Shown here in pieces: positions 1 through 10,560 of a stretch of DNA of 64,000 nucleotides. Location of the stretch: NCBI GenBank assembly GCA_036874045.1, contig CM072339.1, positions 4,967,501-5,031,500 on the forward strand. The letters are read 5' to 3'. The position numbers and the translations under genes are program-made. Positions within the stretch are counted from its first letter, which is position 1. Every line of letters begins with the position of its first letter. This stretch comes from Cymodocea nodosa. Taxonomy: Eukaryota > Streptophyta > Magnoliopsida > Alismatales > Cymodoceaceae. The notes below the pieces were generated by a model. The model was not told the origin of the DNA. It saw nothing but the letters and a program-made list of their open reading frames with translations, and made no database searches.

Positions 1-53
1 CTCTATTTAGGAATCAATTTTTCCTATCATTTTCTCAGGATCATCTGTTTAAA

Positions 54-2065
54 ATGGATAATACTGAAATCTTAGTTATGACTGAGGGACAGACTATTAA
101 TTGTCCTCCTATATTCGAAGGTAGCAATTATGACTATTAGAAATATAGGATGAAAATATTCTTTCAGTCAATTGATTTCAAACTATGGCATATATTTAGC
201 AATCCTATAGCGTTAGTTACGACTCCATATGATACTTGGACTTTTGATGAAAAGGAGTGAATGACACTTAATGCTAAAGGTTTAACCATCTTGTTTTGTG
301 CTTTATCTTATGATCAATTTAATAAAGTTTCTGCATATCAAACTGCATATGAGATATGGCATGCATTAGAAGTTGCCAACAAATGTACTAACCAGGTCAA
401 GGAATCTAAGATTAATATGTTAGTACATAAATATGAGCTTTTTAAAATGCACGAAAATGAATGTATCTCTGACATGCTTTCTCGTTTTCTTGAGATTGTA
501 AATTCATTAAAATCTTTAGGCAAGAAATTTGAGGAAAAAGACTTGGTAAGAAAGATCCTTAGATCTTTAACTAAAATTTGGGCTCAAAAGACAACATCTA
601 TTGAAGAGTCCAAAGATTTAAATACATATACTCTCAATGATCGCATAGGAAATCTGACAGCCTATGAAGTACAACATTTAGATCCAAAAGGGAAAAATCC
701 TAGAAGGGATCTAGCTTTTGAGGCTAATAAAGTCTCAGAAGTTAGTAGTGATTCTAACGTTGATTTACTATTGTTGACCAGAAAATTTAGAAATCTGTTG
801 AAGAAACGTAGGAACTTCAGGTCAGCAAAGACATCTAGAGATATGGAGAAAAAGTTATTCATGAAAGACAAAATCATATGCTACAAGTGCAACAGATCGG
901 GTCACTTTCAAACTGATTGTCTGCTCAACAAAGATAAGAAGAATTCGAGGAGGAATTTTAGGAGTAAGAAATTCAGAAAGAGAAGGGCACTTAAAGTGAC
1001 ATGGGATGACTCTTCAACTTCACAAAGTGAAGAAACAAAGGATTAACATCAGACAATGAATCCTCATCAACATCAGATTCAGAAGAAAATCTGGCAAACT
1101 TATGCTTCATGGAAAAATCCAGTGAGGTATCCTCTGATCAAAATGCTAACTTTGATAGTTTTGATGGATTACTTGTTGAATACAGTAGACTGGCAAGAGA
1201 ATATAAGAAAGTAAAAATAGAAGGAAAGAACACTAGGAAAAAGCTAGATGAATCTGAAAATAAGGTTGATTTTCTGAACTCTACATTGAATAAATTTAAA
1301 GAAGAAAATCAAAGGCATGCATAGGAAATTTTAAAGTTTACTACAATAAAAAGAAAATTGCATGCTAATTGTGAAAATTTAATTGCTGATAAGAAGAAAA
1401 TGATCTGTGAAATTGAAAAACTAGAACTAACTATTACTGATTTAAATTCAGAAATTGATATGTTAAAGATTAATGTTTGCGATCAAAAGGCTATATTAAG
1501 TAAATGGAATAATAGTCAAACCATAACAAATGAACTTAGTAGTAAAATATCAAATGTAGAAAAATATGGTATTGCTTTACATGATGCATCTTCTAAAAAT
1601 TATATATTGCATGATGGTATTGCTAAAAATAATGTCTTTATTTCCAGTACTAAGAATAGTAAGAGGAAAACTATTCCGTGTGTAATTAAAAAGGGAGAAA
1701 AATATGTGTAAATTGATAAAATGCATCATATAAATGATAGCACATGATGCAAGAATGTCAAAAGAAATTTTTAGAAAAATCAAGCTAAGTCATTTGAGAA
1801 TCTTAATATTCTTGATAAATTTTCTTCATATTTAAAGAATATCGGATATTGGAAATCAAATAATGTCAGAAATGAAAATTTCAACTCTGGTTTACATAGA
1901 GATAAATGTTCTGATGGTTATAACACTAAGAGAAAGAAACGCAAAAATAATTATCAAAAAATAGATAAGTTGAAGTCTAAAAATACAAATTATTTTGATA
2001 TGACTCTCTCTAAAATTCTTGGACCCACTCAAAAATAGGTTCCAAGAGATAAAATATCTTTTTGA
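54..2065 (+). pseudogene. gag: Copia A1 gag polyprotein, decayed
   Basis: Gag would form the virus-like particle that packages element RNA. The start is the ATG at 54, which is in frame with the long open stretch 261-1046 despite stops at 138-140 (TAG) and 258-260 (TGA). Residues of the copia gag (UBN2-type) domain are readable, followed by a CCHC zinc knuckle (CYKCNRSGHFQTDC, about 880-922) and a basic tail. After 1046 frames shift; 1109-1324 and 1358-1711 give a Lys/Glu-rich, coiled-coil-like tail, unusually long for copia but normal for Sireviruses. The reading ends near GPTQK and VPRD with a stop at 2063-2065. It cannot make a full protein. Confidence 0.85.
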
Positions 2066-2088
2066 CTGTTTTGTAGGTACACAAATCA

Positions 2089-2426
2089 AAATGGATAATG
2101 GATAGTGGAGCATCCAGCCACATGACTAGAGATATACGATTACTTATAAAAATAACAAAGACCAAGAACGGACAAGTTACCTTTGGAAATAAAAGCAAAA
2201 CAAATATCCTTGGGTCTAGCAAGGTTCAAGTAATTGGAAATGCTTTATAAATGATGTCTTATTAGTGGAAAACTTAGGTTTTAATTTATTGAGTGTTCCT
2301 GTTTTAATGAAGTTTTACAGAGTAATTTTTGAAAAAGATTCTTGTAAAATTATGGACATGTCTACAAACGAAATTTTATTCATTGCATACAAGAAAGGAT
2401 CCGTTTGTATTCTAAATTTGCCTTGA
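2089..2426 (+). pseudogene. Copia A1 aspartic protease remnant
   Basis: The protease would cut the gag-pol polyprotein. The catalytic region reads KWIMDSGASSHM from 2089, matching the copia DSGA protease signature, followed by a zinc-knuckle-independent beta-rich segment with FGNKSK and ENLGFNLLSV. A frameshift lies near 2240-2260. The reading stops just after ILNLP, at the point where integrase should begin, and the accessory ORF sequence follows at once. A deletion of IN-RT-RH is inferred. The stretch ACTGTTTTGTAG before the protease resembles the pyrimidine-rich AG seen at the gag/pol boundary of the B copies. Confidence 0.75.
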
Positions 2427-3592
2427 TACATATACAGATGATATTTTTGATGTTATAGACACTAAGTCTATGAATGTTGAAGATATTTCATTTGAAGAGG
2501 AATGTACAGATATTCTTCCTCTAACTGTATCTCGGATAGATACTTTTGATTTTTGGTATAGTTGCTTATACTATAGTTTATACATTTGGTTATGTCTATT
2601 ACAGTATATAATATACAGTTTTATACTCAAGACCAGTTAAGTTCGAAGGGATGGCACATATACGAGAAATGTTTGAACTTCAAGGCTTGTTGACTCTACT
2701 TCCACAATAGCTAGACCATCTTGTTATACCCGAACTTATCAGTTGTTTTTACTCAAACTTAATAGTGGAAGAAGGTATTCCTGTTTCCAATATACAAGAA
2801 AATGACATATATTTAACTCTAGATTTACTTTATCAAGTACTTGGTCTTAAACATGAAGGAGTTAAATTATTAGAAAGAAAATAGGTTTGTCAATTGGGAT
2901 GTGACATTCAAAGTTTAGCCAAAGATCCAACTACCAACAAACCAATGAGATTACTAAATGATTTAAATGGCCAAGCACATTTTATTGCAAAAATACTACA
3001 TGCTTCATTGTTTCAGAGGTTTGGTCATGGTGCAGAAGTTGGCAGATGTTGTCTTTATGCTACATATGCATTAATCAACCATATACAAGTGAACTAGTAT
3101 GATTTTTTTGTTTCTCATATCTTACATTTACAGAGTAAATTATTTTATGGTGATATGATTTTGAGAATTGTGGCAAGTCAAATAGATATTACACCTTAGC
3201 TATAGAAAAGATTAAAGTCATGATCTTTCTTTACAAAGGAACTCCAAAAATACTAGGAAGCAGATACACCTGTAGTTCGACAACTACAACAACAAGATAG
3301 GCAAACACAGTCACAACAGCAATAGCAACAATCAACACAATTTTCAGAACAACAGCAACATACAGATATCAATACCGATATACATACAGATATAAATACA
3401 AGTATACAAATGAATACAAATATAGGTATACATACAGACATCCATACTGAATTTTTACAGCAACCATCACAAGTTTCACAAAATGATTTAGGTCAAGCAG
3501 TAATTGATCAGATAAACAGAGTAAGTACAGAAATTGCTAAGCAAATTTCAAACACTTTGATTAGTATTTTTCGAAGACAAAGAGGCTTGTGA
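2427..3592 (+). pseudogene. Accessory 3' ORF of copia A1 (PF20167-like domain)
   Basis: Its function is unknown. The well-preserved part starts about 2633 with MAHIREMFELQGLL and continues through LDLLYQVLGLKHEG, then GQAHFIAKILHASLFQRFGH and CLYATYALINHIQVN (2894-3097). These blocks align with the B1, Z and Y copies, and with what I recall of the 'putative plant transposon protein' domain (PF20167). After the domain come Gln-rich segments, a tetrapeptide repeat (3359-3448) and a C-terminal segment ending IFRRQRGL at 3592. There are in-frame stops, for example at 3095-3097, and a frame change near 2600. It occupies the place where Sireviruses carry an envelope-like ORF, but I see no signal peptide or clear membrane segment. 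Confidence 0.65.
3359..3448 (+). repeat. Coding tetrapeptide repeat (H/N)T(D/S)I
   Basis: In the accessory-ORF frame this stretch reads HTDI NTDI HTDI NTSI, then a degenerate NTNI/GI segment, then HTDI HTE. The DNA period is 12 bases, built on variants of ATACAGATATAA. It lies between a Gln-rich region and the conserved C-terminal tail. I recognise no known domain made of this unit. Confidence 0.8.
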
Positions 3593-3818
3593 TTATACAA
3601 ATTATGTACTACATGATTTATGTATTGTAATTTGTTACCAAAAATATTATGTAAACTGTTTACTACATTTAATACTCATGTGATTATTTTTCATAGTTTA
3701 TATTTAAATAGTTTATGCTTAATCCATGATAGTTATGCATGTTTAAAAATATATTTTTGAACGATATGTACTTAGAATATTTTTATTCCTTACATTTTAT
3801 TTACTTTTTTATAATGCC

Positions 3819-3884
3819 AAAAAGGGGGAGAAGAGATAGATTATTTGACTTATTAGGTTTTGACATCATCAAAATGGGGGAGAT
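3819..3884 (+). promoter_or_regulatory. Duplicated polypurine tracts before the A1 3' LTR
   Basis: Two purine runs, AAAAAGGGGGAG at 3819-3830 and AAAATGGGGGAGAT at 3871-3884, lie about 50 bases apart. The second abuts the LTR and would prime plus-strand DNA synthesis. Multiple GGGGGAG tracts upstream of the 3' LTR are typical of Sireviruses. Confidence 0.85.
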
Positions 3885-5065
3885 TGTCAGGAATTTTGTT
3901 TTGATGATATATGCTTTATTAAAGTTTTTAAATAAGTCTAAATAATATTCTCTAAGTATAATAGTTAACAGATTATCAGAAAGTTTCATTTTTATGTTGG
4001 ATAAGTTAAAGATTTCCGAAGAGTTAGATTTTCAATAGTTAAACTTCCGGATAGTTAACGTTTCATTTTTGTCGAATAGTTTATGTTAAAAACTCGTATA
4101 GTTAAGTTATTTGCACGTGTGTTTTTAATGTTTTAAGTTGTCACGTGTTTTCCATGTGCATTCGGTAATGAAAATCGAATAGTTAGATAACTGTTCAAGT
4201 TTTTATACGCATGGATAGATAAGTCTTCGAGTTTTATAAAATGAATAACGAACAAATAAGTTTGTTATGTTTAGTCACGTGTTTTGTAGGTGCAAAAACT
4301 TGAAGAGTTACGGATAAGTATTCGAGTTTTTACAGGACTTAAAGGATAAGTGTTCGACTAAATCGAAGACTTAGAAGATATTCTACAAAACTCCAGGAAG
4401 ATAAAGTCTCAGTGAATCTACGAGTGGAGATTGTGGAAATTCAAAATTATAGTGAAGAAAGTGGAAACTCAAAAAGATAGTAATTTGGATTAAAGAAAAA
4501 ATTAGTACATGGATTAAGTGGATGAACATGCTGAACGTGAGAACATAGTTCGACTACTAATAGAGAGTACGAGCTACATTACAACAGAGGATCCCAATCT
4601 TAAAAACCAAGTCTGAATATTCAATCTGGATCCCTAATTGAAAAGTTAAGTTTGAATATTCATATTCTGAAAAATTCTCCAACATTAGAAGAAGTTTGAA
4701 ATTCCAAGCAATTTCAGAAAAGGAGCTGCAAACGCAAGAAGTCTGGAAATTCGACAACTAGAGAAGAAGAGATACAGAAGCTGAGCAAAGAGAAAGAAAG
4801 AAGCTATGTGCATAAAGATCAGGTTTTATACAATTCAAAATTAGTTTTGAAAAAGAGCTTTGTTTTTCTATTTGAATTGTATATCGAACATTACTATATC
4901 AAAACTTTCAAGAAGGGAATTGAGCTGAAAAGATATAGTAAATTCTGTCTTTACATAAAGAATAGAATTTCATTTACGAGTGTTTTGTGCTCTTGTTTTA
5001 TCTAGTAATATTTTAATTACTAAAGACACAATTCACCCCTCTCTTGTGATACAAACAATCCTACA
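3885..5065 (+). repeat. Copia A1 3' LTR
   Basis: The LTR begins TGTCAGGAATTTTG right after the polypurine tract and ends AATCCTACA at 5065, about 1.18 kb. Close copies are at 21452-22672, 14276-14910 (truncated) and 37906-39120 (inverted). The first half (U3) holds repeated motifs of the TCGnnnAGTTA kind, such as CCGGATAGTTAACG at 4047-4060, and CACGTG-type boxes. The open stretches inside it (for example 4808-5005) are not genes. Confidence 0.9.
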
Positions 5066-5534
5066 GGGTTGTACTATGGCTGGTTATACAAATTCAGACT
5101 ATGTAGGGGATGTTGACAGAAGGAGATCTTTATTTGATTATGTCTTTACATTTGCAGGTTCTATTGTGAGTTGGAAATCAACTCTTCAACCTACTGTATT
5201 TTTGTCCACAATTGAGGTTGAATATGTGGCTATGACAGAAGCTACAAAGGAAGGGATCTGGTTGAAAGGCTTACTTGGAGACTTTTGTTGGCATATTGAT
5301 AAAGCTGATATCTTCTGTGATAGTCTTAGCGCTATTTGTCTCTCCAAAGATAATGTCTTTCATGATAGAACTAAACATATTGATGTTAAATATCACTTCC
5401 TTAGGAATGAAGACAGGATAAAGATTATGAAAGTCAACACAAAGGACAACCCGACTGATATGTTTACAAAGGGCGTTGTGGAGAGCAAGTTCAAGAATTA
5501 CTTGGACTTACTCAACGTCTATTGTTGCTACTGA
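5066..5534 (+). pseudogene. Copia D polyprotein C-terminus (RNase H)
   Basis: This is the end of a Tnt1/Retrofit-like copia pol, distinct from families A-C. The readable protein has the RNase H pattern: GYTNSDYVGDVDRRRS, then SWKSTL, an STIEVEY segment with the catalytic Glu, FCDSLSAI with the second Asp, HIDVKYHFLR and DNPTDMFTKGV. It is open to the stop at 5532-5534. The 5' part is cut off because copia A1 is inserted here. RNase H would degrade the RNA strand of the replication hybrid. Several substitutions (for example GDVDRRRS, EVEYVAM) suggest an old copy. Confidence 0.85.
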
Positions 5535-5590
5535 CCCACGTTGGGTCTTAGTGATCTATCACTTTTTCGTGGTGAAGATTAATGAAAGAC

Positions 5591-5962
5591 AAGGTGGAGA
5601 TTTGTGATGCTTGTGTCTTCCATCATGTATTGTCATTGTATATAGTTGTATTTCTTAGATAATTTGTAAAGGGGCAAACTTGTCTTTTGGGTATTACCCA
5701 TCATTGCCCCTAACTAGTATAAGGGGGAATCACCTTCGACCATGAGAGCCATGCCAAATCCCTAGCTCTCGTCTTCTCCCCTTTTGTACTAGCAACCATA
5801 CAGCAAGGAATCACGATAGATTGATTACCCGTGGACGTACCCAAGTTAGGGAACCACATAAATTTGTTGTTCTTTCGAATTCTTCACTTACACACCTCTC
5901 TTCCACCTTGATCTCCTCTCCACGCAACCCTTGGATGTTTTGATTTGTGCGACCTCTCAGCA
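5591..5962 (+). repeat. Copia D polypurine tract and 3' LTR
   Basis: A purine tract CAAGGTGGAGAT lies at 5591-5602 and the LTR begins TGTGATGCTTGTGTC at 5603. It ends at about 5962 with CTCTCAGCA, giving a short LTR of about 360 bases, as in Tnt1/Retrofit elements. The next base starts sequence similar to the Athila LTR, so D probably inserted into that LTR. Its 5' partner lies left of the window. Confidence 0.7.
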
Positions 5963-6035
5963 TAACATATATAATTAACCATTATTTAACCGTTAATATT
6001 ATGCACTTTTTCATTCTAAACACTTCCCCCATACT
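5963..6035 (-). repeat. Athila LTR stub and polypurine tract
   Basis: On the minus strand a tract AGTATGGGGGAAG (6035-6023) is followed by the LTR start TGTTTAGAATGAAAAAG at 6022. The same junction is at 58764/58765. Only about 60 bases of LTR remain before copia D sequence begins. Confidence 0.8.
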
Positions 6036-7600
6036 TAACTTTTGCTAGTCCCTTAACAAACTACTAAGATTTAACTAGTTGGTCTTTCTAAAGTGCTAGA
6101 ACTAATTCTTCATTTTGTATCTTTAAAATATTAAGATTAGATTAATATAAAGATATTTTGTATTAATTCAGTAATCTAATTTAACATTGTTTTCTCCTCT
6201 CCAACCTGCAAATTTATTTAAAACATATGTAAATTACATACAAAATATACTAGCATCACATAGGTGGTATTTATATTATCAAAATTTTCTTTTCAAACAT
6301 CTGTTATCCTGAATTTTCCAATATGATTTCCAAAATAAATTTCAACTACATACGAATCAAAACACAATTCAACTCAATATGATTAAAACAAGAAGAATAA
6401 TGAATTGTATCTCAAATAAACAACTTCAAAAGTCTAATCTAGATTCATACTTCAATAATCATAGATAATAGAAAATATTCTCGATTCCAAAGATATCTGT
6501 ATTTTCACAAAACACTTTTATCTTTTCAGAATAGTATATGCATATTTTTACTTTAAAAGTTAGTTTGAAAAGTTTGAATTATACAAGAGCTTTCTAGTGT
6601 ACCAATGTATTGAGTTTTCAGTCAACAATCCTAGATCTGATTAGGATCTTAGGTTGCCAGATTTAAAGAGTCCTTTTTGAGGTCAACAATCCTTACATAC
6701 ATATCTGCTTAAGTACATAAGGCTTGTATTCAAACAAATCAATAAGCTCTCAAAGTTTTTTCTCTTTTTTCTTTCTTTTTCATTTCAATATAGTATATAT
6801 ACGTATTTCATTAATACAGATACAATAAAATATAGATCTCATATAATCCTACTTCTATAATTTATTGAAAACATGAATCTATATCAATAACCTCATACTT
6901 TTTTTTGTAGTTTAATAAGATTTATACATAAATCATTCTACAAGTTTAATCAATCAAATTAAATGTAGCCTTGATCATATGTATTTCATTTAATCCAAAA
7001 ATCAACATTTCAGCTCTTTCAGGATTTCAGATAGTTTCTTGAGTTTCAGTTAAGCATTATGATTTCTTTAAAATCATGAAACTGTTAAACTCATAAAATT
7101 CAGTAAAAACATAAGATACTATATCTAGATTTGTATTAATAGTAAAATTGTGTAACATCTTATATAAGATTCTAAATATAACATTCAAGTAGTTATAGTG
7201 TTTAAAATTTTTTTATAGTTTTAATTATCTGATAGTTATAGGAAATTTTGGTTAGTTACAGTAAATTCATAAAAAAATTTTCAATTTCCATAGAAATTTG
7301 CAACACAATCCTAACTCCTCTACTTAACAAGATTACTTGGATTTTAATCTAATTACCTCCTCCCCATACTTACATTTTGCATTGTCCTCAATGTAAAAGA
7401 TTTTATAGTAAATACAGTAAATGTTAGCAGACATGAATATTGTTTCATTGACTTAGCACCTAACTCAATGAACTTAATTCGTTAAGTTAATGAATAACTC
7501 CATGAATTGTATTTAAATATAAATTCAAGATAAGTAATCAATTATATACCTTGTTCTTTGTATCTCCTTCAATATCTTCCAACTTTTGATTTTGAAATTT
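6036..7600 (-). repeat. Athila 3' non-coding module (also found in copia B1)
   Basis: There is no coding sequence here. The stretch is similar along its length to 58778-60000 in the same orientation. Read on the minus strand, about 7150-6230 is also similar to copia B1 at about 29070-30050. Shared landmarks are GTAAGGATTGTTG, TGATTGATTAAACTTGTAGAAT, GTATCTGTATTAATGAAATAC and AATTCAGGATAACAGA. In both settings the block ends in a GGGGG purine tract. Its role is unknown; packaging, 3' UTR or priming functions are possible. Confidence 0.75.
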
Positions 7601-8107
7601 TTTTTCATTCATAAATAAAAGAAAAATATATATAACAAAATAACATTTAACAACAAAACATAAATTGTTAAATCAGTGTCTTGTGTGGAACCTAGACTCC
7701 TATGCCTTTGGTGGCTCACAAGCAAGTTAGTTGATTTTTTAGAATAGATACCAATAAATTGGATTGATATTTTGTTTTTTTTTTTCTTTTCAAAAAATAA
7801 ATGCAGCATATACATAACATTAAATGTACAAAATCACAGTTTAAGAATATGATTGAAAAGTAATGACAAAGGGAATAAACATGTTAGTCCAAGCAAACAT
7901 TTTAAGCATAATTCTTCTTGCTATTAATTCTATTTTAATGTAATCTACTTTCCTTTTTAACTTGTAAACTTGCAATATATTATCAATACTAAATATAAGT
8001 GTATTACCATTAATTGATTGAAATGTAGAAAGGGATCCTCTTTTGTTCCAAGATAATGTAGTTGTTTTTATTTCTACATATATTTCAATATATTCTTCTT
8101 CCTACTT
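7601..8107 (-). other. Non-coding spacer downstream of the F-box pseudogene
   Basis: This stretch is AT-rich with T/A runs (a long T run near 7770-7790). I find no coding signal, LTR end or RNA gene. It may be the 3' flank carried along with the F-box gene, since similarity to the 3' module stops around 7560-7600. Confidence 0.5.
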
Positions 8108-8979
8108 CTATTCATTCAGGTATTTCATAATCCATATTTGAAATTTCATCAGTTCATCCCACCATCTTACTAAACATAAAGTAGGATAATCATATTCATT
8201 GTACCACATTCCTAATTGAATTTTATCATGTTTTGTAGATGGTGGTTTAGCTATATCATTAGGTATAAGTAATATTTTTATAAAGTCATCATCATAACTG
8301 TCTATGCTTACTATGTATAAATCAGATCCAAATGTAACTGATATATTCGTGACTAGATATATATATCCATCAAGTAACACATGTATATTGTTAACTAATG
8401 CTTTCTCTCTTAGATATATCATAGTGTTTTTAATCTAAGATCTATTCAGAAAACTATACACACTTAAACATAGATCGTCATCCCAATTTTCAGTTGGTCT
8501 CCAATAATACAATTTTTTAGGAATGGTCGAATTTTTATTAGAAAATGTTAGAGCTGACCTACAATTCTTAGTTGGTACTTCAAATCTATTAGGCCTTCCT
8601 ATATTCCATTCTTCTCTAGTAATAGGATTTCTAATTAAAATATCGGGTAACAGAATAGCATACCTTGGTTTGGTTCTGTAAATAATCAATTCTTCATCTA
8701 TCCCCATAATATGATCTATTCCTTCTAATGTATTAGGTGGAATTCCAGTAGTTTCTTCCATATTTAGATATTCATAGCTGATTGAACTATGATTAAATGA
8801 CTTCCATAAAAATCTATCTCTAATATTAGTCATCTTTGCAACTTGTAGTCTATGAAAATATTTTTCTCTAACACATTCTTTAATTTCTTTTGACACACAA
8901 CACATTTGCACAGATCATTAGCAGATAATTTACTCAATACTTCCTTTAGTGCATCTAGCGGTAATTTCATCAATTCCAT
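8108..8979 (-). pseudogene. F-box protein with F-box-associated domain, broken
   Basis: F-box proteins recruit substrates to SCF ubiquitin ligases. The start is the ATG at 8979. The N-terminus reads LPLDALKEVLSKLSANDL, a clear F-box, then shifts frame near 8910-8930 into CCVSKEIKECV, which completes the F-box. About 8880-8435 contains ILIRNPITREEWNIGRP, typical of F-box-associated domains. An in-frame stop at 8435-8437 interrupts the reading, which resumes in the same frame to 8108 with LLDGYIYLVTNI, GSDLYIVSIDSY and a terminal QIWIMKYLNE, like the end of an FBA_1 domain. One frameshift and one nonsense codon make it a pseudogene as read. It lies between Athila gag and the Athila 3' module, on the same strand, where pol would be expected. 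Confidence 0.8.
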
Positions 8980-9344
8980 TTGTTGTGATTTTGTATAACA
9001 TAAATAAAATTTAGCAGAGATAAAATTAACATAGCTACTTACATACCTCCGTATAGTTAGGCCATAACTCAATGGACTATATTTGTTGAGTTAAGTGATA
9101 ACTCTATGGTACTACTAACTATCATTAAACTTTTATTTTATTTTCTTTTTATATTTTTCTACTTACTGTATTATACATAGTTACTTCAGTTGTACTACTT
9201 CATTCAACTTCCCTCCCAAAGGAGGTATCAATTTCATTAATAGTTCTATTGATAGGGTTAGACATTGCTTGTATTGGTAATCCTCCAATAAGTCTAACTT
9301 CTATTGATTCCTTCTATCTAGGGGGGTATATTTTTATTCATATT
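8980..9344 (-). other. Spacer between Athila gag and the F-box gene
   Basis: No coding sequence is seen. Near 9060-9110 it carries AACTCAATGG and TGTTGAGTTAA motifs of the kind abundant in the LTRs of this window, so it may be the promoter region of the captured gene or LTR-derived. A purine-rich complement (AGGGGGGTAT near 9320) is present. Confidence 0.45.
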
Positions 9345-10560
9345 CTAATTTTGAATGGTAGCATTTCCAAATACATGGTCAAGACGATTATTTAATTGTT
9401 GAATTATCTTTTCTAATTTCTTTATTCTTGATCCTAGTTCAATTAACACTTCATAACTTATATTTTTGTCATTTATATTTTCTCCTCCTTGGAAATTTTT
9501 ATTTCCCCAACATAGGTTCGGGTGATTTCTCCAATTAGGGTTATAAGAATTTCCAAAGTTATCTTTATGGCTTCTAGCATAAATAATATTTAAGTCACTA
9601 ATATTTGCATTCTTTTCTACTAGTTTTTGATTTAATGATAACTCCTCTATTTTCTTTATTAATTTAGTTAATTTAACTTCAAGCATAGTGCTTGAATCTA
9701 TTTCATGCATTCCCCTTGGTAATATTCTTTTATTTATAATAGCTTCAACCGAGTTTTCCCACTAAGTAGTTCTTTTTGCAAAGTTTTCTAAGTATGCCCA
9801 TGGTTCTTCACTACACAGTTTTAAAATCCATTCTAATAAGTAGATTCTAATAAAGATTTAGTTAAAACATCTATGCCTTCATAAATTATACCTATTAATT
9901 GTGCTTTACTCATTGCATGATGTGGACATTGAGTTAGTAAATCTTTAAATCGTTCAAAATATTTCTAGTATAACTCTCCTTGTTTTTGGCTACACATTAA
10001 TATTTCCTTTTTCTTTCTAATCATTTGATGTGTTGGATAATATTTTTCTTGAAAAATAGAGTAAAATTCAGTCTAAGTAAAAATTGAATCAAGGGATAGA
10101 GTATATAACCATCTATTTGTTGTGTCTTTTAAAGCAAAAGGAATATATCTAAGTTTAATAGCATCAATACTCATATTTGGCATTTTCATCATTTGACAAA
10201 CTTCATTAAATTCTTTAAGGAAATAATAGGCATCTTCTCTTTCTAATCCATGAAAGTGTGGCAATTGACTAATATAATTAGATTTCAGTTGAAACCTATC
10301 TCCCTCAAAGTTTGGTAGTCGAATACATGAAGGTTCATCAACTAGTTCAGGATACAGAATTTTCCCTAATGGCTTTTCTATTGGAGCAGCCATATCTTCG
10401 TTCTCCTTTAAAGAAAGGTTAGCTACACCGTTAAGGATTTCGTTAAAGTTCTCTTCAGAAAATTTTTCAGGATGCTTCTGTGTTAAATAATCCCATCTAG
10501 GTATTCTTACTAATTGTTTAGTACTAGGAGAACGAGCCCATGCGCTTATAAACTCAACAT
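9345..10560 (-). pseudogene. gag: Athila-type Ty3/gypsy gag, decayed
   Basis: The capsid protein is read on the minus strand. Upstream of a Met at 10393 the frame stays open with SPSTKQLVRIPRWDYL and continues into a conserved block: FHGLEREDAYYFLKEF, then DAIKLRYIPFALKDTTNRWL, as in Athila gag. After about 10073 stops and shifts appear, but RKKKEILMCSQKQGELY and DLLTQCPHHAMSKAQ are still readable. The C-terminal part, 9710-9345, has SYNPNWRNHPNLCW, a hallmark of Athila gag, followed by a coiled-coil-like tail. No protease or polymerase follows; the F-box pseudogene does. Confidence 0.85.

Larger units (their letters stand above)
1..5065 (+). mobile_element. Copia A1, 3' part of a Sirevirus-like LTR retrotransposon
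   Basis: This is the right-hand part of a Ty1/copia element whose 5' LTR lies outside the window. In order it carries gag (54-2065), a protease remnant (2089-2426), an accessory ORF (2427-3592), two polypurine tracts and a 3' LTR (3885-5065). Integrase, reverse transcriptase and RNase H are missing: the reading passes from just after protease directly into the accessory ORF, so a large internal deletion is inferred. The element interrupts copia D, whose RNase H coding sequence starts right after the LTR end at 5066. Long coiled-coil gag, an extra 3' ORF and repeated GGGGGAG tracts are Sirevirus traits. Confidence 0.85.

Noticed and set aside
4808-5005. Short ORFs repeated at 4808-5005 and 22415-22615
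   Set aside because: They are the same stretch of the A LTR; the similarity reflects LTR identity rather than protein constraint.
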